NCBI RefSeq assembly: GCF_016482685.1
Contig: NZ_JACYHF010000004.1
Span: 372,001-436,000, forward strand
DNA: 64,000 nt
Reading direction: 5' to 3'
Source: Streptomyces sp. DSM 110735
GTDB taxonomy: Bacteria > Actinomycetota > Actinomycetes > Streptomycetales > Streptomycetaceae
Below the pieces are notes generated by a model. The model saw only the letters and a program-made list of their open reading frames with translations, did not search any database and had not been told where the DNA came from. Of the stretch, positions 46,284-55,201 are shown one piece after another (within the stretch, counting starts at the first letter, position 1; every line of letters begins with the position of its first letter). Both the position numbers and the translations under genes were made by a program.

Positions 46284-47300
46284 TTACGACTCCGCCAGGA
46301 TCTGTCCGACGTACCGTGCCACTGCGCGTACCGCTCCCATCGTTCCCGGGTAGTCCATGCGGGTCGGTCCGACCACGCCGAGCTTGGCAACCGCCTCGCC
46401 GCCCGAACCGTAGCCGACCGACACGACGGACGTGGAGTTGAGTCCTTCGTGGGCGTTCTCGTGCCCGATACGCACGGTGACGCCCGGATCTTTGGCCTCG
46501 CCGAGGAGCTTGAGCAGCACGACCTGCTCCTCAAGTGCCTCCAGGACGGGCCGGATCACCAGGGGGAAGTCGTGTCCGAAACGGGTGAGATTGGCGGTGC
46601 CGCCGATCATCAGCCGTTCCTCGTTCTCCTCGACCAGTGTCTCCAGCAGTGTGGAGAGCACTGTGGAGACGGTACCGCGATCGTCCGCCTCGAACGCATC
46701 GGGGAGGTCCTCGACCAGTCGCGGCACATCGCTGAACCGGCGTCCGGCGACCCGGCTGTTGAGCCGGGCGCGCAGATCGGCGAGCGAGGATTCGCCGAAC
46801 GGCGCCGGGCAGTCGACCATCCGCTGCTCGACCCGGCCGGTGTCCGTGATCAGCACGAGCATCACGCGCGCGGGGGCGAGCGAGAGCAGTTCCACGTGCC
46901 GCACGGTCGAGCGGGTCAGCGAGGGGTACTGCACGACGGCGACCTGCCGGGTCAACTGCGCGAGCAGCCGGACCGTGCGGGCCACCACGTCGTCCAGGTC
47001 GACGGCGCCGTCCAGGAAGTTCTGGATCGCGCGCCGCTCGGGCGCGGACATCGGCTTGACGCCCGCGAGCTTGTCGACGAAGAGGCGGTACCCCTTGTCG
47101 GTGGGGATGCGCCCCGCGCTGGTGTGCGGCTGGGCGATGAAGCCCTCGTCCTCCAGGGCGGCCATGTCGTTGCGCACGGTGGCCGGGGAGACGCCGAGGT
47201 TGTGCCGCTCGGTGAGCGCCTTCGACCCGACGGGCTCCTCGGTGCCCACATAGTCCTGGACGATGGCGCGCAGCACCTGAAGCCTGCGTTCACTCAGCAT
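46284..47300 (-). CDS. hrcA: Heat-inducible transcription repressor HrcA
   Basis: Repressor of 338 aa that binds CIRCE and is kept active by Gro[31 protein letters not shown] and [37 protein letters not shown] form the winged helix; the rest is the GAF-like dimer/inducer domain ending [25 protein letters not shown] 47300 follows GGAGG by ten bases. A CIRCE palindrome lies 49 bp upstream, showing autoregulation. Confidence 0.96.
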   Translation of the reverse strand: MLSERRLQVLRAIVQDYVGTEEPVGSKALTERHNLGVSPATVRNDMAALEDEGFIAQPHTSAGRIPTDKGYRLFVDKLAGVKPMSAPERRAIQNFLDGAVDLDDVVARTVRLLAQLTRQVAVVQYPSLTRSTVRHVELLSLAPARVMLVLITDTGRVEQRMVDCPAPFGESSLADLRARLNSRVAGRRFSDVPRLVEDLPDAFEADDRGTVSTVLSTLLETLVEENEERLMIGGTANLTRFGHDFPLVIRPVLEALEEQVVLLKLLGEAKDPGVTVRIGHENAHEGLNSTSVVSVGYGSGGEAVAKLGVVGPTRMDYPGTMGAVRAVARYVGQILAES

Positions 47301-47348
47301 TCGGCGCGCACCTCCATCTTGTCGCCCCACGGCACTCGACTTGCTCCC

Positions 47349-47373
47349 TGGCACTCTGCTGGGGCGAGTGCCA
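47349..47373 (-). promoter_or_regulatory. CIRCE operator
   Basis: TGGCACTC, nine bases, GAGTGCCA: the exact CIRCE geometry with the Streptomyces variant of TTAGCACTC-N9-GAGTGCTAA. It lies between hrcA and the divergent MBL gene. A TACACT -10-like word on the minus strand near 47394-47389 puts the operator just downstream of the start site. Confidence 0.9.
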
Positions 47374-47461
47374 GACTTCCCCGGCCCAGTGTACGGCCGT
47401 GGGGTACCGCCCGGGCAAGGTCAGCGGTACTGCGCCGGCTTCTTGCCGATAGCGTCCCGGT

Positions 47462-48184
47462 ATGAGCGTGACTTGGGAAGACCTGGGGTGGGAGCGACTT
47501 GCCGAGGGCGTCGGACGGTGCCGCCTGCCGGGCTGGGACTGTACGGCGGGGCTGGTCGTGGGGTCGGGCACGGCACTGCTCGTGGAGGCGGGGTCGAGCC
47601 TCGCGGAGGGCGCCCGCCTCAAGACGGCGGTGCGGGAGCTGACCGGCCACGATGTGACCCATCTCGCGCTGACCCACCCGCATTTCGATCATGTGCTGGG
47701 CGCGGGCGCGTTCGCCGGGGCGGAGACGTACGCGGCGGTGGGCATGGACGCGCTGCTCGCGCACGAGGCGGGGGAGCTGCGGCGCGACGCGATCACCCAG
47801 GGGCTGCCGGTCGCCGAGGCGGACGAGGCGGTCGCCACGCTGCCGGTGCCCCTCCACCCGGTCTCGGGCGAGCTGACGCTCGACCTCGGCGGCGGCCGCC
47901 AGGTGCTCCTCGCCAACGTCGGTCCCGGCCACACCGCGCACGATCTCGCGGTCCTGGTGCCCGGCTCGCCGGAGGTCGTCTTCTGCGGCGACCTGGTCGA
48001 GGAGTCCGGCGAACCCCAGGCGGGACCGGACGCCGTACCCGCCCGCTGGCCCGCCGCCCTGGACCGGCTGCTCGCCCTCGGCGGCGAGGACGCGCTGTAC
48101 GTGCCCGGTCACGGAGCGGTGGTCGACGCGGACTTCGTACGGCGCCAACGCGACGCCCTGGCCGCCCGTTTCGGCGTGTCGTGA
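47462..48184 (+). CDS. MBL-fold metallo-hydrolase
   Basis: Metallo-beta-lactamase-fold hydrolase of 240 aa. The metal site LALTHPHFDHVLGAGAF (HxHxDH), VGPGHTAHDLAVLVP (His ligand), VVFCGDLVEESG (Asp) and LYVPGHGAVVD (His) are in order. No signal peptide. The substrate is unknown; such proteins include glyoxalase II-like and lactonase activities. It is divergent from hrcA with the CIRCE site between. Confidence 0.9.
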   Translation: MSVTWEDLGWERLAEGVGRCRLPGWDCTAGLVVGSGTALLVEAGSSLAEGARLKTAVRELTGHDVTHLALTHPHFDHVLGAGAFAGAETYAAVGMDALLAHEAGELRRDAITQGLPVAEADEAVATLPVPLHPVSGELTLDLGGGRQVLLANVGPGHTAHDLAVLVPGSPEVVFCGDLVEESGEPQAGPDAVPARWPAALDRLLALGGEDALYVPGHGAVVDADFVRRQRDALAARFGVS

Positions 48185-48212
48185 CGGGGGCGGTACGGGT
48201 TCTCCTATCGTC

Positions 48213-49031
48213 ATGGGAATGCGCGAGTACTCCCCCGATCTGACCGCCCCCTGGAAGAAGCCCCAGCCGGTGCCGGAGGTCGCCGCCGAGCCGGGTCTGG
48301 TGGTGGAGGAGCCCGGCACCGGGTTCTGCGGGGCGGTGATCCGCTGCGAAGCGGGCACGGTGACGCTGGAGGACCGCTTCGGCAAGCACCGGGTGTTCCC
48401 GCTGGAGCCGCGCGGCTTCCTCCTCGAAGGGCGCGCGGTGACCCTCGTACGCCCCTCCGCCGCCCCGGCACGCCCCGCCCGCACCGCCTCCGGCTCCGTG
48501 GCCGTCCCGGGCGCCCGCGCCCGTGTGGCCCGCGCCGGGCGCATCTACGTCGAGGGGCGCCACGACGCCGAACTGGTCGAGAAGGTCTGGGGCGACGACC
48601 TCCGCATCGAGGGCGTGGTGGTCGAGTACCTGGAGGGCGTGGACGACCTGCCCTCGATCGTGGCCGACTTCTCCCCCGGACCGGACGCCCGCCTCGGCGT
48701 CCTGGTGGACCACCTGCTCCCCGGCACGAAGGAGTGGCGCATCGCCCAGTCGGTGACCAGCGACCACGCCCTGGTCGTCGGCCACCCCTACATCGACATC
48801 TGGGAAGCGGTGAAGCCCTCCGCCCTCGGCATCCCCGCCTGGCCCCGGGTCCCCCACGGCCAGGACTGGAAGACGGGGGTGTGCCGGGCGCTGGGCTGGC
48901 CGTCGGACAGCACGGGGGCGGTGTGGCAGGCGATCCTGGCGAAGGTGACGTCGTATCGGGAGCTGGAGCCGGCGTTGCTGGGGCGGGTGGAGGAGCTGAT
49001 CGATTTCGTTACGGGTAGCGGTGGGGCCTGA
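48213..49031 (+). CDS. DUF3097 family protein
   Basis: Actinobacterial conserved protein of 272 aa. MREYSPDLTAPWKKP, RIYVEGRHDAELVEKVWGDDLRIEGVVVEYLEGVDDLP and GVLVDHLLPGTKEWRIA resemble the DUF3097 pattern; the VEGRHDAE and LVDH parts look like a TOPRIM-type acidic arrangement, which is my inference. Start may be ATG 48213 or 48219; neither has a ribosome site but TATCGT lies just upstream (leaderless transcript possible). Its end overlaps the convergent Uma2 gene by 23 bp. Confidence 0.8.
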   Translation: MGMREYSPDLTAPWKKPQPVPEVAAEPGLVVEEPGTGFCGAVIRCEAGTVTLEDRFGKHRVFPLEPRGFLLEGRAVTLVRPSAAPARPARTASGSVAVPGARARVARAGRIYVEGRHDAELVEKVWGDDLRIEGVVVEYLEGVDDLPSIVADFSPGPDARLGVLVDHLLPGTKEWRIAQSVTSDHALVVGHPYIDIWEAVKPSALGIPAWPRVPHGQDWKTGVCRALGWPSDSTGAVWQAILAKVTSYRELEPALLGRVEELIDFVTGSGGA

Positions 49032-49578
49032 CGCCGGAAGAGGTTCCGAATTCGTCGGTGCCCAGCTCGATCCCGAGATCGTCCAGTGGCAGCGGATCGC
49101 CGAACTCCACGATCTCCTGACGTCGGTAGTCGGCCTCCTCGCCCTGGCCCGTCGGCTTTGTCAGCAGGACGCAGTGGTCCATGATCGGGTCGATGACGAG
49201 GTAGGCGGGGATCTTTCCTGCGGCGTAGACCGGACGCTTGACCACGTAGTCGTAGTGGACGCTGGGCTCGGACACGACTTCCACCACCATGGTGATCAGC
49301 CCACTCGGCAACAGGCGTCCGGAATCCGGCAGGTGATCATGTGCGAGAACCACCAGATCCGGGACAGGCTCGCTGACTTCGCCAAGGATTTCGATGCCCT
49401 GCCTCTGCAGAGGTGCCCAAGGCTGCCGTGGAATCCGGTCCTGCACCTTGGCCACAATCCTGTTGTGCACGATGCCGGAACCGATGGTCATCACGATCAC
49501 CCCCCGAAGAAGCTCGGCCTTGACTCCCTCAGGCGGAACGAACTCGCCGAAGTACTTGGCCATCCCGAGTTCGTCCAC
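49009..49578 (-). CDS. Uma2-family (DUF820) restriction-endonuclease-like protein
   Basis: Protein of 189 aa with the PD-(D/E)xK-like fold of Uma2 proteins: ELLRGVIVMTIGSGIVHNRIVAKV, EVSEPVPDLVVLA (Pro-Asp), MVVEVVSEPSVHYDYVVKRPVYAAGKIPAYLVIDP (Glu-Val-x-Ser and Lys) and CVLLTKP. Uma2 genes are abundant in Streptomyces, with no defined biological role. The local GC is slightly lower than in neighbours. Start GTG 49578 or ATG 49563. It converges on and overlaps DUF3097. Confidence 0.82.
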   Translation of the reverse strand: MDELGMAKYFGEFVPPEGVKAELLRGVIVMTIGSGIVHNRIVAKVQDRIPRQPWAPLQRQGIEILGEVSEPVPDLVVLAHDHLPDSGRLLPSGLITMVVEVVSEPSVHYDYVVKRPVYAAGKIPAYLVIDPIMDHCVLLTKPTGQGEEADYRRQEIVEFGDPLPLDDLGIELGTDEFGTSSGVRPHRYP

Positions 49579-49645
49579 AGCGGCAGCCTACGAACCAGGT
49601 CAGGGATCCAGCCGACAGCCCGCACCGATTCACCCCGGCGAGTGA

Positions 49646-50878
49646 TCAGTCCACCAGGTCCCGCACCACCGCGTCCGCGAGGAGCCGTCCCCGCAAGGTG
49701 AGCACCGCGCGCCCCTCGTCGTACGGACCGGAATCGAGCAGACCGTCCGCCAGCGCCCGCCGGGAAGCCGCGAGCCCGTCCGGCTTCAGCAGGGACAGCG
49801 GAACGCCCTCCCGCAGCCGCAGCTCCAGCAGGATGCGCTCCACGCGGCGGTCCTCCTCCGAGAGGAGTTCACGTCCGGCGCCCGGAGAGCGGCCGGAGGC
49901 CAGCGCAGCCGCATACGCGCCCGGGTGCTTGACGTTCCACCAGCGCACGCCCCCCACGTGGCTGTGGGCGCCCGGTCCGGCGCCCCACCAGTCGGCGCCG
50001 CGCCAGTACAGCTCGTTGTGGAGGCAGCGGCCCGCCTCGGAGGTGGCCCAGTTGGAGACCTCGTACCAGTCGAAGCCCGCCGCCGAGAGCAACTCCTCGG
50101 CGATCAGATAGCGGTCGGCGTGGACGTCGTCGTCCGTCATCGGGACCTCGCCCCGGCGGATGCGGCGGGCGAGCTGGGTGCCCTCCTCGACGATCAGGGC
50201 GTAGGCGCTGACGTGGTCGGGACCCGCGCCGAGGGCCGCTTCCAGGGAGGCGCGCCAGTCGTCGTCGGACTCGCCGGGGGTGCCGTAGATCAGGTCGAGG
50301 TTGACGTGCTCGAACCCGGCGGCGCGCGCCTCCGCGACGCAGGCTTCCGGGCGCCCCGGGGTGTGCGTGCGGTCGAGGATCTTCAGGACGTGCGGCTTCG
50401 CGCTCTGCATGCCGAAGGAGATCCGGTTGAAGCCGCCCGCGCGCAGTTCGGCGAGGTAGGCGGGGGTGATCGTCTCCGGGTTTGCCTCGGTGGTGATCTC
50501 CGCGTCCGGCGCGAGTCCGAACTCGTCGCGGATCGCGCCCAGCATCCGCACCAGGTCCCCGGCGGCAAGCAGGGTCGGCGTGCCGCCGCCGACGAAGACC
50601 GTGCGGACCTCGCGCGGGTCGTCGCCGAGCACCTTGCGGGCCAGGCGGACCTCGTCGGTGAGGGTGTCCGCGTAGTTGTCCCGGGAGGCGAGCACACCGC
50701 CGGTGCCGCGCAGCTCGGTGGCGGTGTAGGTGTTGAAGTCGCAGTAGCCGCAGCGGGTCGCGCAGTAGGGGACGTGCAGATAGAACCCGAGGGGCCGCTC
50801 GGCGGCGCCGGCGAGCGCGGCGGGGGGCAGCGCGCCGTCGTCGGGGACGGGCTCGCCGTCGGGGAGTGCGGAAGGCAT
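49646..50878 (-). CDS. hemW: Radical SAM heme chaperone HemW
   Basis: Radical SAM protein of 410 aa. LGFYLHVPYCATRCGYCDFNTY carries the CxxxCxxC cluster motif, FVGGGTPTLL the SAM site, and GRCLHNELYWRGADWWGAGPGAHS the HNxxYW motif that separates HemW (heme-binding, no decarboxylase activity) from true coproporphyrinogen III dehydrogenase HemN. ATG 50878 by homology; GGAGG lies almost adjacent, and ATG 50887 is an alternative. Older annotations call this coproporphyrinogen III oxidase. Confidence 0.92.
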   Translation of the reverse strand: MPSALPDGEPVPDDGALPPAALAGAAERPLGFYLHVPYCATRCGYCDFNTYTATELRGTGGVLASRDNYADTLTDEVRLARKVLGDDPREVRTVFVGGGTPTLLAAGDLVRMLGAIRDEFGLAPDAEITTEANPETITPAYLAELRAGGFNRISFGMQSAKPHVLKILDRTHTPGRPEACVAEARAAGFEHVNLDLIYGTPGESDDDWRASLEAALGAGPDHVSAYALIVEEGTQLARRIRRGEVPMTDDDVHADRYLIAEELLSAAGFDWYEVSNWATSEAGRCLHNELYWRGADWWGAGPGAHSHVGGVRWWNVKHPGAYAAALASGRSPGAGRELLSEEDRRVERILLELRLREGVPLSLLKPDGLAASRRALADGLLDSGPYDEGRAVLTLRGRLLADAVVRDLVD

Positions 50879-50939
50879 GTCCTCCATTGTCCCGTACCGC
50901 TGCCCTGTCCCGGACGCGCCGGTGTCCCGTCCCGGACGC

Positions 50940-50957
50940 GTGTCCTGTACAGGACAC
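50940..50957. promoter_or_regulatory. Perfect 18-bp palindrome GTGTCCTGTACAGGACAC
   Basis: Lies between the start of hemW and the end of the PP2C gene, about 62 bp upstream of the hemW ATG. Partial copies of the word GTCCCGGACGCG flank it. It has the size of a dimeric repressor site; the regulator is unknown. Confidence 0.5.
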
Positions 50958-50964
50958 AGCCGCC

Positions 50965-52839
50965 TCACTCCGCCTGGAGCACCAGCAGCGCCAGGTCGTC
51001 GTCCGGCAGGTCGGGGGCGAAGCCGAGCACCAGGTCGTGGATGCGCTCCGCGATGCGCCCGGCGTCCAGCCCCGCGCACCCCGCGAGGGCGTGCGCGAGC
51101 CCGTCCTCGTCGTCGAACTGGCGGGAGCCGGAGCGGCGCTCGGTCACCCCGTCCGTGACGCACAGCAGGCTGTCGCCGGGCCGCAGCTCGACGCTCTCGC
51201 TGGTGTACGTCTCGTCCTCGACCACGCCCAGCAGCGTCTGCGGGCGGGCGGCGCTGCGGACCGCGCCGTCGGGGCTCAGCACCAGCGGCAGCGGGTGTCC
51301 GGCGGAGGCGAGGACGCAGCGGAAGCCGCCGTCCGCGTGCGGGGTCAGCTCGCCGTAGAGCAGGGAGAGGAAACGGCTCTGCGGACCCTCCCCCGGCGCG
51401 AAGGGACCCCCGCCCGCCGCGACCAGCGCGCGGGCGGCGGCGTCGGCGGCTTCGGTGGCGTCGTCCAGGAGGAGCTGGTTGAGGCGGTCGAGGACGCCCG
51501 CGACCGGGTAGCCCTCGCGGGCCAGCAGCCGGATCCAGGGCCGGGCAAGACCGATCACCACCGCCGCCTCCGGGCCCTTGCCCTGGACGTCGCCCACGGC
51601 GAAGCACCAGCGGCCGTCGCCCGCCGGGAAGATGTCGTAGAAGTCGCCGCTGGGTCCGCCCTTGTCGCGGGGCTCGTAGACCAGCGCGCTGCGCACGCCC
51701 GGGATCTCCGCGACCGCGCCGGGCAGCAGACCGCGCTGGAGGACGGCGCTGATGGTCGCCTGGCGGGCGTACTGCCGGGCGGCGCCGATGGCCAGCGCCA
51801 CCCGGCGCCCCAGGTCCTCGACCAGCCCGGTCACCTCGTCGGGGAAGCGCAGCAGCCCGCAGCGGCCGATCACCAGGGTGCCCAGCGGGCGCCCGCCCGC
51901 GATGAGCCGGTAGGCGAGCGCCGTGCCATGGGTGCCCTCGGGACCGAGCGCGCCGCCCGGCCAGGGATACGGCTCCGGGCCCGAGCGCACGCCGTCGGGG
52001 CGCGGGGGCTCCTTCTCCAGGGCGCGGTGCAGCTCCTCGGTGCGGCTCTCGTGGGTGTGCCAGACCCGGACGGGCCCGGCGGCGCAGCCGGTGCGCACGG
52101 TCGCCTCGTCCTCCAGCCACACCGCGCACCAGTCCGCGAGCCGGGGCACCAGGAGCTGTCCGGTGAGGGCGGCGACCAGATTCTCGTCGAGCTGCCCGGC
52201 GAGCAGGTCGGACGCCTCGGCGAGGAAGGACAGCGCGCCCCGGCCCAGCCAGTCCCGGTCGCCGCCGGGGCGCTGCGGCTGCGGTGCCAGGGCTTCGGCG
52301 GCGCGCAGCGCGGGCACCGGCGCGGGACCCTCGGGTTCCTCCGTGCCGCCGGGCGGCAGCCGGGCCCACAGGGTCTTGCCGTCGGAGCGGTAGGTGACGC
52401 CCCAGGTCTCGGCGAGGGTGGCGACCAGGCGCAGTCCGCGCCCGTGCTCGGGCATCTCCGGCGCGTCGGGGTCGGCGGGGTCGCGCGGGGCGCGCGCCGG
52501 GTGGTGGTCGTGGACCTCCACGGTGAACGCGCCGGTCGCCTCGAGGCGCCAGGCGATCTCCACCTCGGTCCCCGCGTGCACGACGGCGTTGGTGACGAGT
52601 TCGCTGACGACGGCCATCGCGTCGTCGGCCAGCCGCGCGTCGCCGTCCGGTCCGGTCAGCCCGAGACCCGCCCACTCGGTGAAGGCGCCGCGCACCAGGG
52701 CGCGCGCCGAACCGGGCGCGGCGAGGCTCCCGGCGAGGGTGGCCCGCCCCTCGCCGAGCGGGCCCGCGCCGGGGTACGCGGGCGTGTCACCGACGGGGGC
52801 GTCGGTCGCCCGCTGGGTCGGTATGGCCGCCATGTCCAT
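50965..52839 (-). CDS. PP2C phosphatase with N-terminal HATPase and GAF domains
   Basis: Signalling protein of 624 aa. Residues about 45-170 form an anti-sigma-type ATPase (DAMAVVSELVTNAVVHAG N-box, PEHGRGLRLVATLAETWGV G-box). About 200-360 is GAF-like (LVPRLADWCAVWLEDEATV). About 375-620 is a SpoIIE/RsbU-type PP2C phosphatase: GGPSGDFYDIFPAGDGRWCFAVGDVQGKGPEAA, ASAGHPLPLVL, LLCVTDGVTERR and DDDLALLVL with metal Asp residues. Such proteins control sigma-factor partner switching in Streptomyces. ATG 52839 is chosen; GTG 52884 is upstream. No adjacent anti-sigma antagonist gene. Confidence 0.9.
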   Translation of the reverse strand: MDMAAIPTQRATDAPVGDTPAYPGAGPLGEGRATLAGSLAAPGSARALVRGAFTEWAGLGLTGPDGDARLADDAMAVVSELVTNAVVHAGTEVEIAWRLEATGAFTVEVHDHHPARAPRDPADPDAPEMPEHGRGLRLVATLAETWGVTYRSDGKTLWARLPPGGTEEPEGPAPVPALRAAEALAPQPQRPGGDRDWLGRGALSFLAEASDLLAGQLDENLVAALTGQLLVPRLADWCAVWLEDEATVRTGCAAGPVRVWHTHESRTEELHRALEKEPPRPDGVRSGPEPYPWPGGALGPEGTHGTALAYRLIAGGRPLGTLVIGRCGLLRFPDEVTGLVEDLGRRVALAIGAARQYARQATISAVLQRGLLPGAVAEIPGVRSALVYEPRDKGGPSGDFYDIFPAGDGRWCFAVGDVQGKGPEAAVVIGLARPWIRLLAREGYPVAGVLDRLNQLLLDDATEAADAAARALVAAGGGPFAPGEGPQSRFLSLLYGELTPHADGGFRCVLASAGHPLPLVLSPDGAVRSAARPQTLLGVVEDETYTSESVELRPGDSLLCVTDGVTERRSGSRQFDDEDGLAHALAGCAGLDAGRIAERIHDLVLGFAPDLPDDDLALLVLQAE

Positions 52840-52952
52840 GCGGCCAGGGTGACAGACAGGGGGCGCGCATAAGCACTGTGTCACCGAAATGAGCGGTCGT
52901 GACGGGGAACTGTGCTACTGGTGTGCCAGAAGACGAACACTTTCGAGCGGAG

Positions 52953-52991
52953 ACGGGCGTGAACTCCCCTCTTCGGGGGGTTCACGCCCGT
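52953..52991. terminator. Long hairpin after the acyl-CoA ligase
   Basis: ACGGGCGTGAACTCCCC pairs with GGGGGTTCACGCCCGT around TCTTC, a near-perfect 16-17 bp stem, 44 bp beyond the minus-strand ligase stop. Confidence 0.75.
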
Positions 52992-53034
52992 TCCCTGGGT
53001 GCGTGTGCGTGCGGTTGTGGGACTACGGAGCCGG

Positions 53035-54909
53035 TCAGGCTTCGCGGGCGCCCGCGTACATCTCGTCGATCAGCCCGCGGTACTCCCGCTCGACCACCGG
53101 GCGCTTCAGCTTCAGGCTCGGGGTGATCTCGCCGTGCTCCACGTCGAGGTCGCGGGGCAGCAGCCGGAACTTCTTGATCGTCTGCCAGCGCTGGAGACCC
53201 TCGTTGAGCTGCTTCACGTACCCGTCGACCAGCTCGACGGTCTGCGGCGCGGCGACAACCTCGGCGTACGACCTGCCCTCCAGACCGTTGTCGGCGGCCC
53301 ACTGGAGGATCGTGGGCTCGTCCAGGGCGATGAGGGCGGTGCAGTAGTTCCGGTCGGCGCCGTGCACCAGGATGTTGGAGACGTACGGACACACCGCCTT
53401 GAACTGCCCCTCGACCTCGGCGGGTGCCACGTACTTGCCGCCGGAGGTCTTGATGAGGTCCTTCTTGCGGTCGGTGATGCGCAGATAGCCGTCCGCCGAC
53501 AGCTCGCCGATGTCGCCGGTGTGGAACCAGCCGTCGGACTCGAGCACCTCGGCGGTCTTCTCGGGCTGCTCGTGGTAGCCCTGCATGATGCCGGGACCGC
53601 GCAGCAGGATCTCGCCGTCGTCCGCGATGCGCACCTCGGTGCCGGGCACGGGCTTGCCGACCGTGCCGGTGCGGTACGCCTCGCCCGGGTTCACGAAGGA
53701 GGCGGCGGAGGTCTCGGTGAGCCCGTAGCCCTCCAGGATGTGGATACCGGCGCCGGAGAAGAAGTAGCCGATCTCGGGGGCGAGGGCGGAGGCACCGGAG
53801 ACGCAGGCGCGCAGTTGCCCGCCGAACGCCTCACGGATCTTGGCGTAGACGAGGGCGTCGGCCGCCTTGTGCTTGACGGCGAGCGCGAACGGCACGGAGG
53901 CGGTGCCGGTGCGCCGGAAGCTGTCCTGGGACGCCTTGGCGTACTCGCGGGCGGTCTCGGCGGCCCACTGGAAGATCTTGTACTTGGCGGCGCCGCCGTC
54001 GCGCGCCTTGGCCGCCACGCCGTTGTAGACCTTCTCGAAGATGCGCGGCACGGCGGCCATGTACGTCGGGCGCACGACCGGCAGATTCTCGATGATCTTG
54101 TCCACGCGACCGTCGACGGCGGTGACGTGACCGATCTCGATCTGCCCGGAGGTGAGCACCTTGCCGAAGACGTGCGCGAGCGGCAGCCACAGGTACTGGG
54201 TGTCGTCCGGACCGAGCAGCCCGGTCGCGGCGATGGCCTTCGCCATGTACGACCAGTTGTCGTGCGGCAGGCGCACGCCCTTGGGGCGGCCGGTGGTGCC
54301 GGAGGTGTAGATCAGGGTGGCGAGCTGCTCGGCGGTGATCGCGCCGACCCGCTCCTTGATCAGCTCGGGGTGCGTCTCCAGGTAGGCCGCGCCGCGCTTC
54401 TCCAGCTCGGCGAGGGTGATCACCCAGTCGTCGGTCTCCACACCCTCGGCGTCGATGACGACGACCTTGGTGAGCGCGGGCAGCTCGGCGCGGCGCTCGA
54501 CCGCCTTGGCGACCTGGGCGGCGTCCTCCGCGATCAGCACCCGGCTCTGGGAGTCGGAGAGGATGAACGCCGACTCGTCGGAGTTGGTCTGCGGATAGAC
54601 GGTCGTGGTGGCGCCGCCCGCGCAGAGGATGCCGAGGTCGGCGAGGATCCACTCGACCCGGGTCGAGGAGGCGAGCGCGACGCGCTGCTCGGGCTCGATG
54701 CCCAGCTCGATGAGACCGGCCGCGATGGCGTACACGCGCCCTGCGGCCTGGCTCCAGCTCAGCGACTTCCACTCGTCCGGACCGGTGCCTGCCGGGGACG
54801 GGACCGGGTAGCGGTACGCCTCGGCGTCCGGTGTCGCCGCCACGCGCTCCAGGAAGAGGGCCGCCACGGAGGGCGGTCGGTTCTCGATCAGGGTCTGTGT
54901 GTCGCTCAC
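53035..54909 (-). CDS. Long-chain fatty acid-CoA ligase (AMP-dependent synthetase)
   Basis: Adenylate-forming enzyme of 624 aa activating fatty acids to acyl-CoA. P-loop LIYTSGTTGRPKGVRLPHDNW, then LEGYGLTETSAAS (A5), FHTGDIGELSADGYLRITDRKKDLIKTSGGKYVAPAEVEG (A7-A8) and KFRLLPRDLDVEHGEITPSLKLKR (A10 with the catalytic Lys). This is the ACSL/FACL type. GTG 54909 follows GGAGG by five bases and is preferred over GTG 54966, which lacks a ribosome site. Confidence 0.93.
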   Translation of the reverse strand: MSDTQTLIENRPPSVAALFLERVAATPDAEAYRYPVPSPAGTGPDEWKSLSWSQAAGRVYAIAAGLIELGIEPEQRVALASSTRVEWILADLGILCAGGATTTVYPQTNSDESAFILSDSQSRVLIAEDAAQVAKAVERRAELPALTKVVVIDAEGVETDDWVITLAELEKRGAAYLETHPELIKERVGAITAEQLATLIYTSGTTGRPKGVRLPHDNWSYMAKAIAATGLLGPDDTQYLWLPLAHVFGKVLTSGQIEIGHVTAVDGRVDKIIENLPVVRPTYMAAVPRIFEKVYNGVAAKARDGGAAKYKIFQWAAETAREYAKASQDSFRRTGTASVPFALAVKHKAADALVYAKIREAFGGQLRACVSGASALAPEIGYFFSGAGIHILEGYGLTETSAASFVNPGEAYRTGTVGKPVPGTEVRIADDGEILLRGPGIMQGYHEQPEKTAEVLESDGWFHTGDIGELSADGYLRITDRKKDLIKTSGGKYVAPAEVEGQFKAVCPYVSNILVHGADRNYCTALIALDEPTILQWAADNGLEGRSYAEVVAAPQTVELVDGYVKQLNEGLQRWQTIKKFRLLPRDLDVEHGEITPSLKLKRPVVEREYRGLIDEMYAGAREA

Positions 54910-55000
54910 GACATCCTCCGGGGCCCGCGACGGTGCGGCTGACTCGGTGCGGCTGGGTTGACTCACGTGGGGAATTCGAACGGGTACGGCCTGTTGTTTA

Positions 55001-55010
55001 ACTCGCGAGT
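55001..55010. promoter_or_regulatory. Palindrome ACTCGCGAGT upstream of the acyl-CoA ligase
   Basis: A 10-bp perfect palindrome in AT-rich surroundings (TTGTTTA before, AACTAT after), about 92 bp upstream of GTG 54909. It suits a TetR-type operator; nothing identifies the regulator. Confidence 0.35.
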
Positions 55011-55127
55011 AACTATGGGGCAGGGATCAGGGTAAGGCGCGACCGCCCGTCGCGTAAGAGGACTCGGCCTGCGACTTCCCCACACGACCCCACGGAACGT
55101 CCACGCAGAGCGACCCGGCGCACACGC

Positions 55128-55161
55128 AGGGGCCCGCCGCACTTGTGTGCGACGAGCCCCT
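55128..55161 (-). terminator. lepA terminator hairpin
   Basis: AGGGGC-CG-CGCAC pairs with GTGCG-CG-GCCCCT around ACAA, with single mismatches, about 40 bp after the lepA stop. Confidence 0.65.
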
Positions 55162-55201
55162 TGTGCCCGCAATTGCGCGTACGGCCCGAAGGCGCGCGCG
55201 G

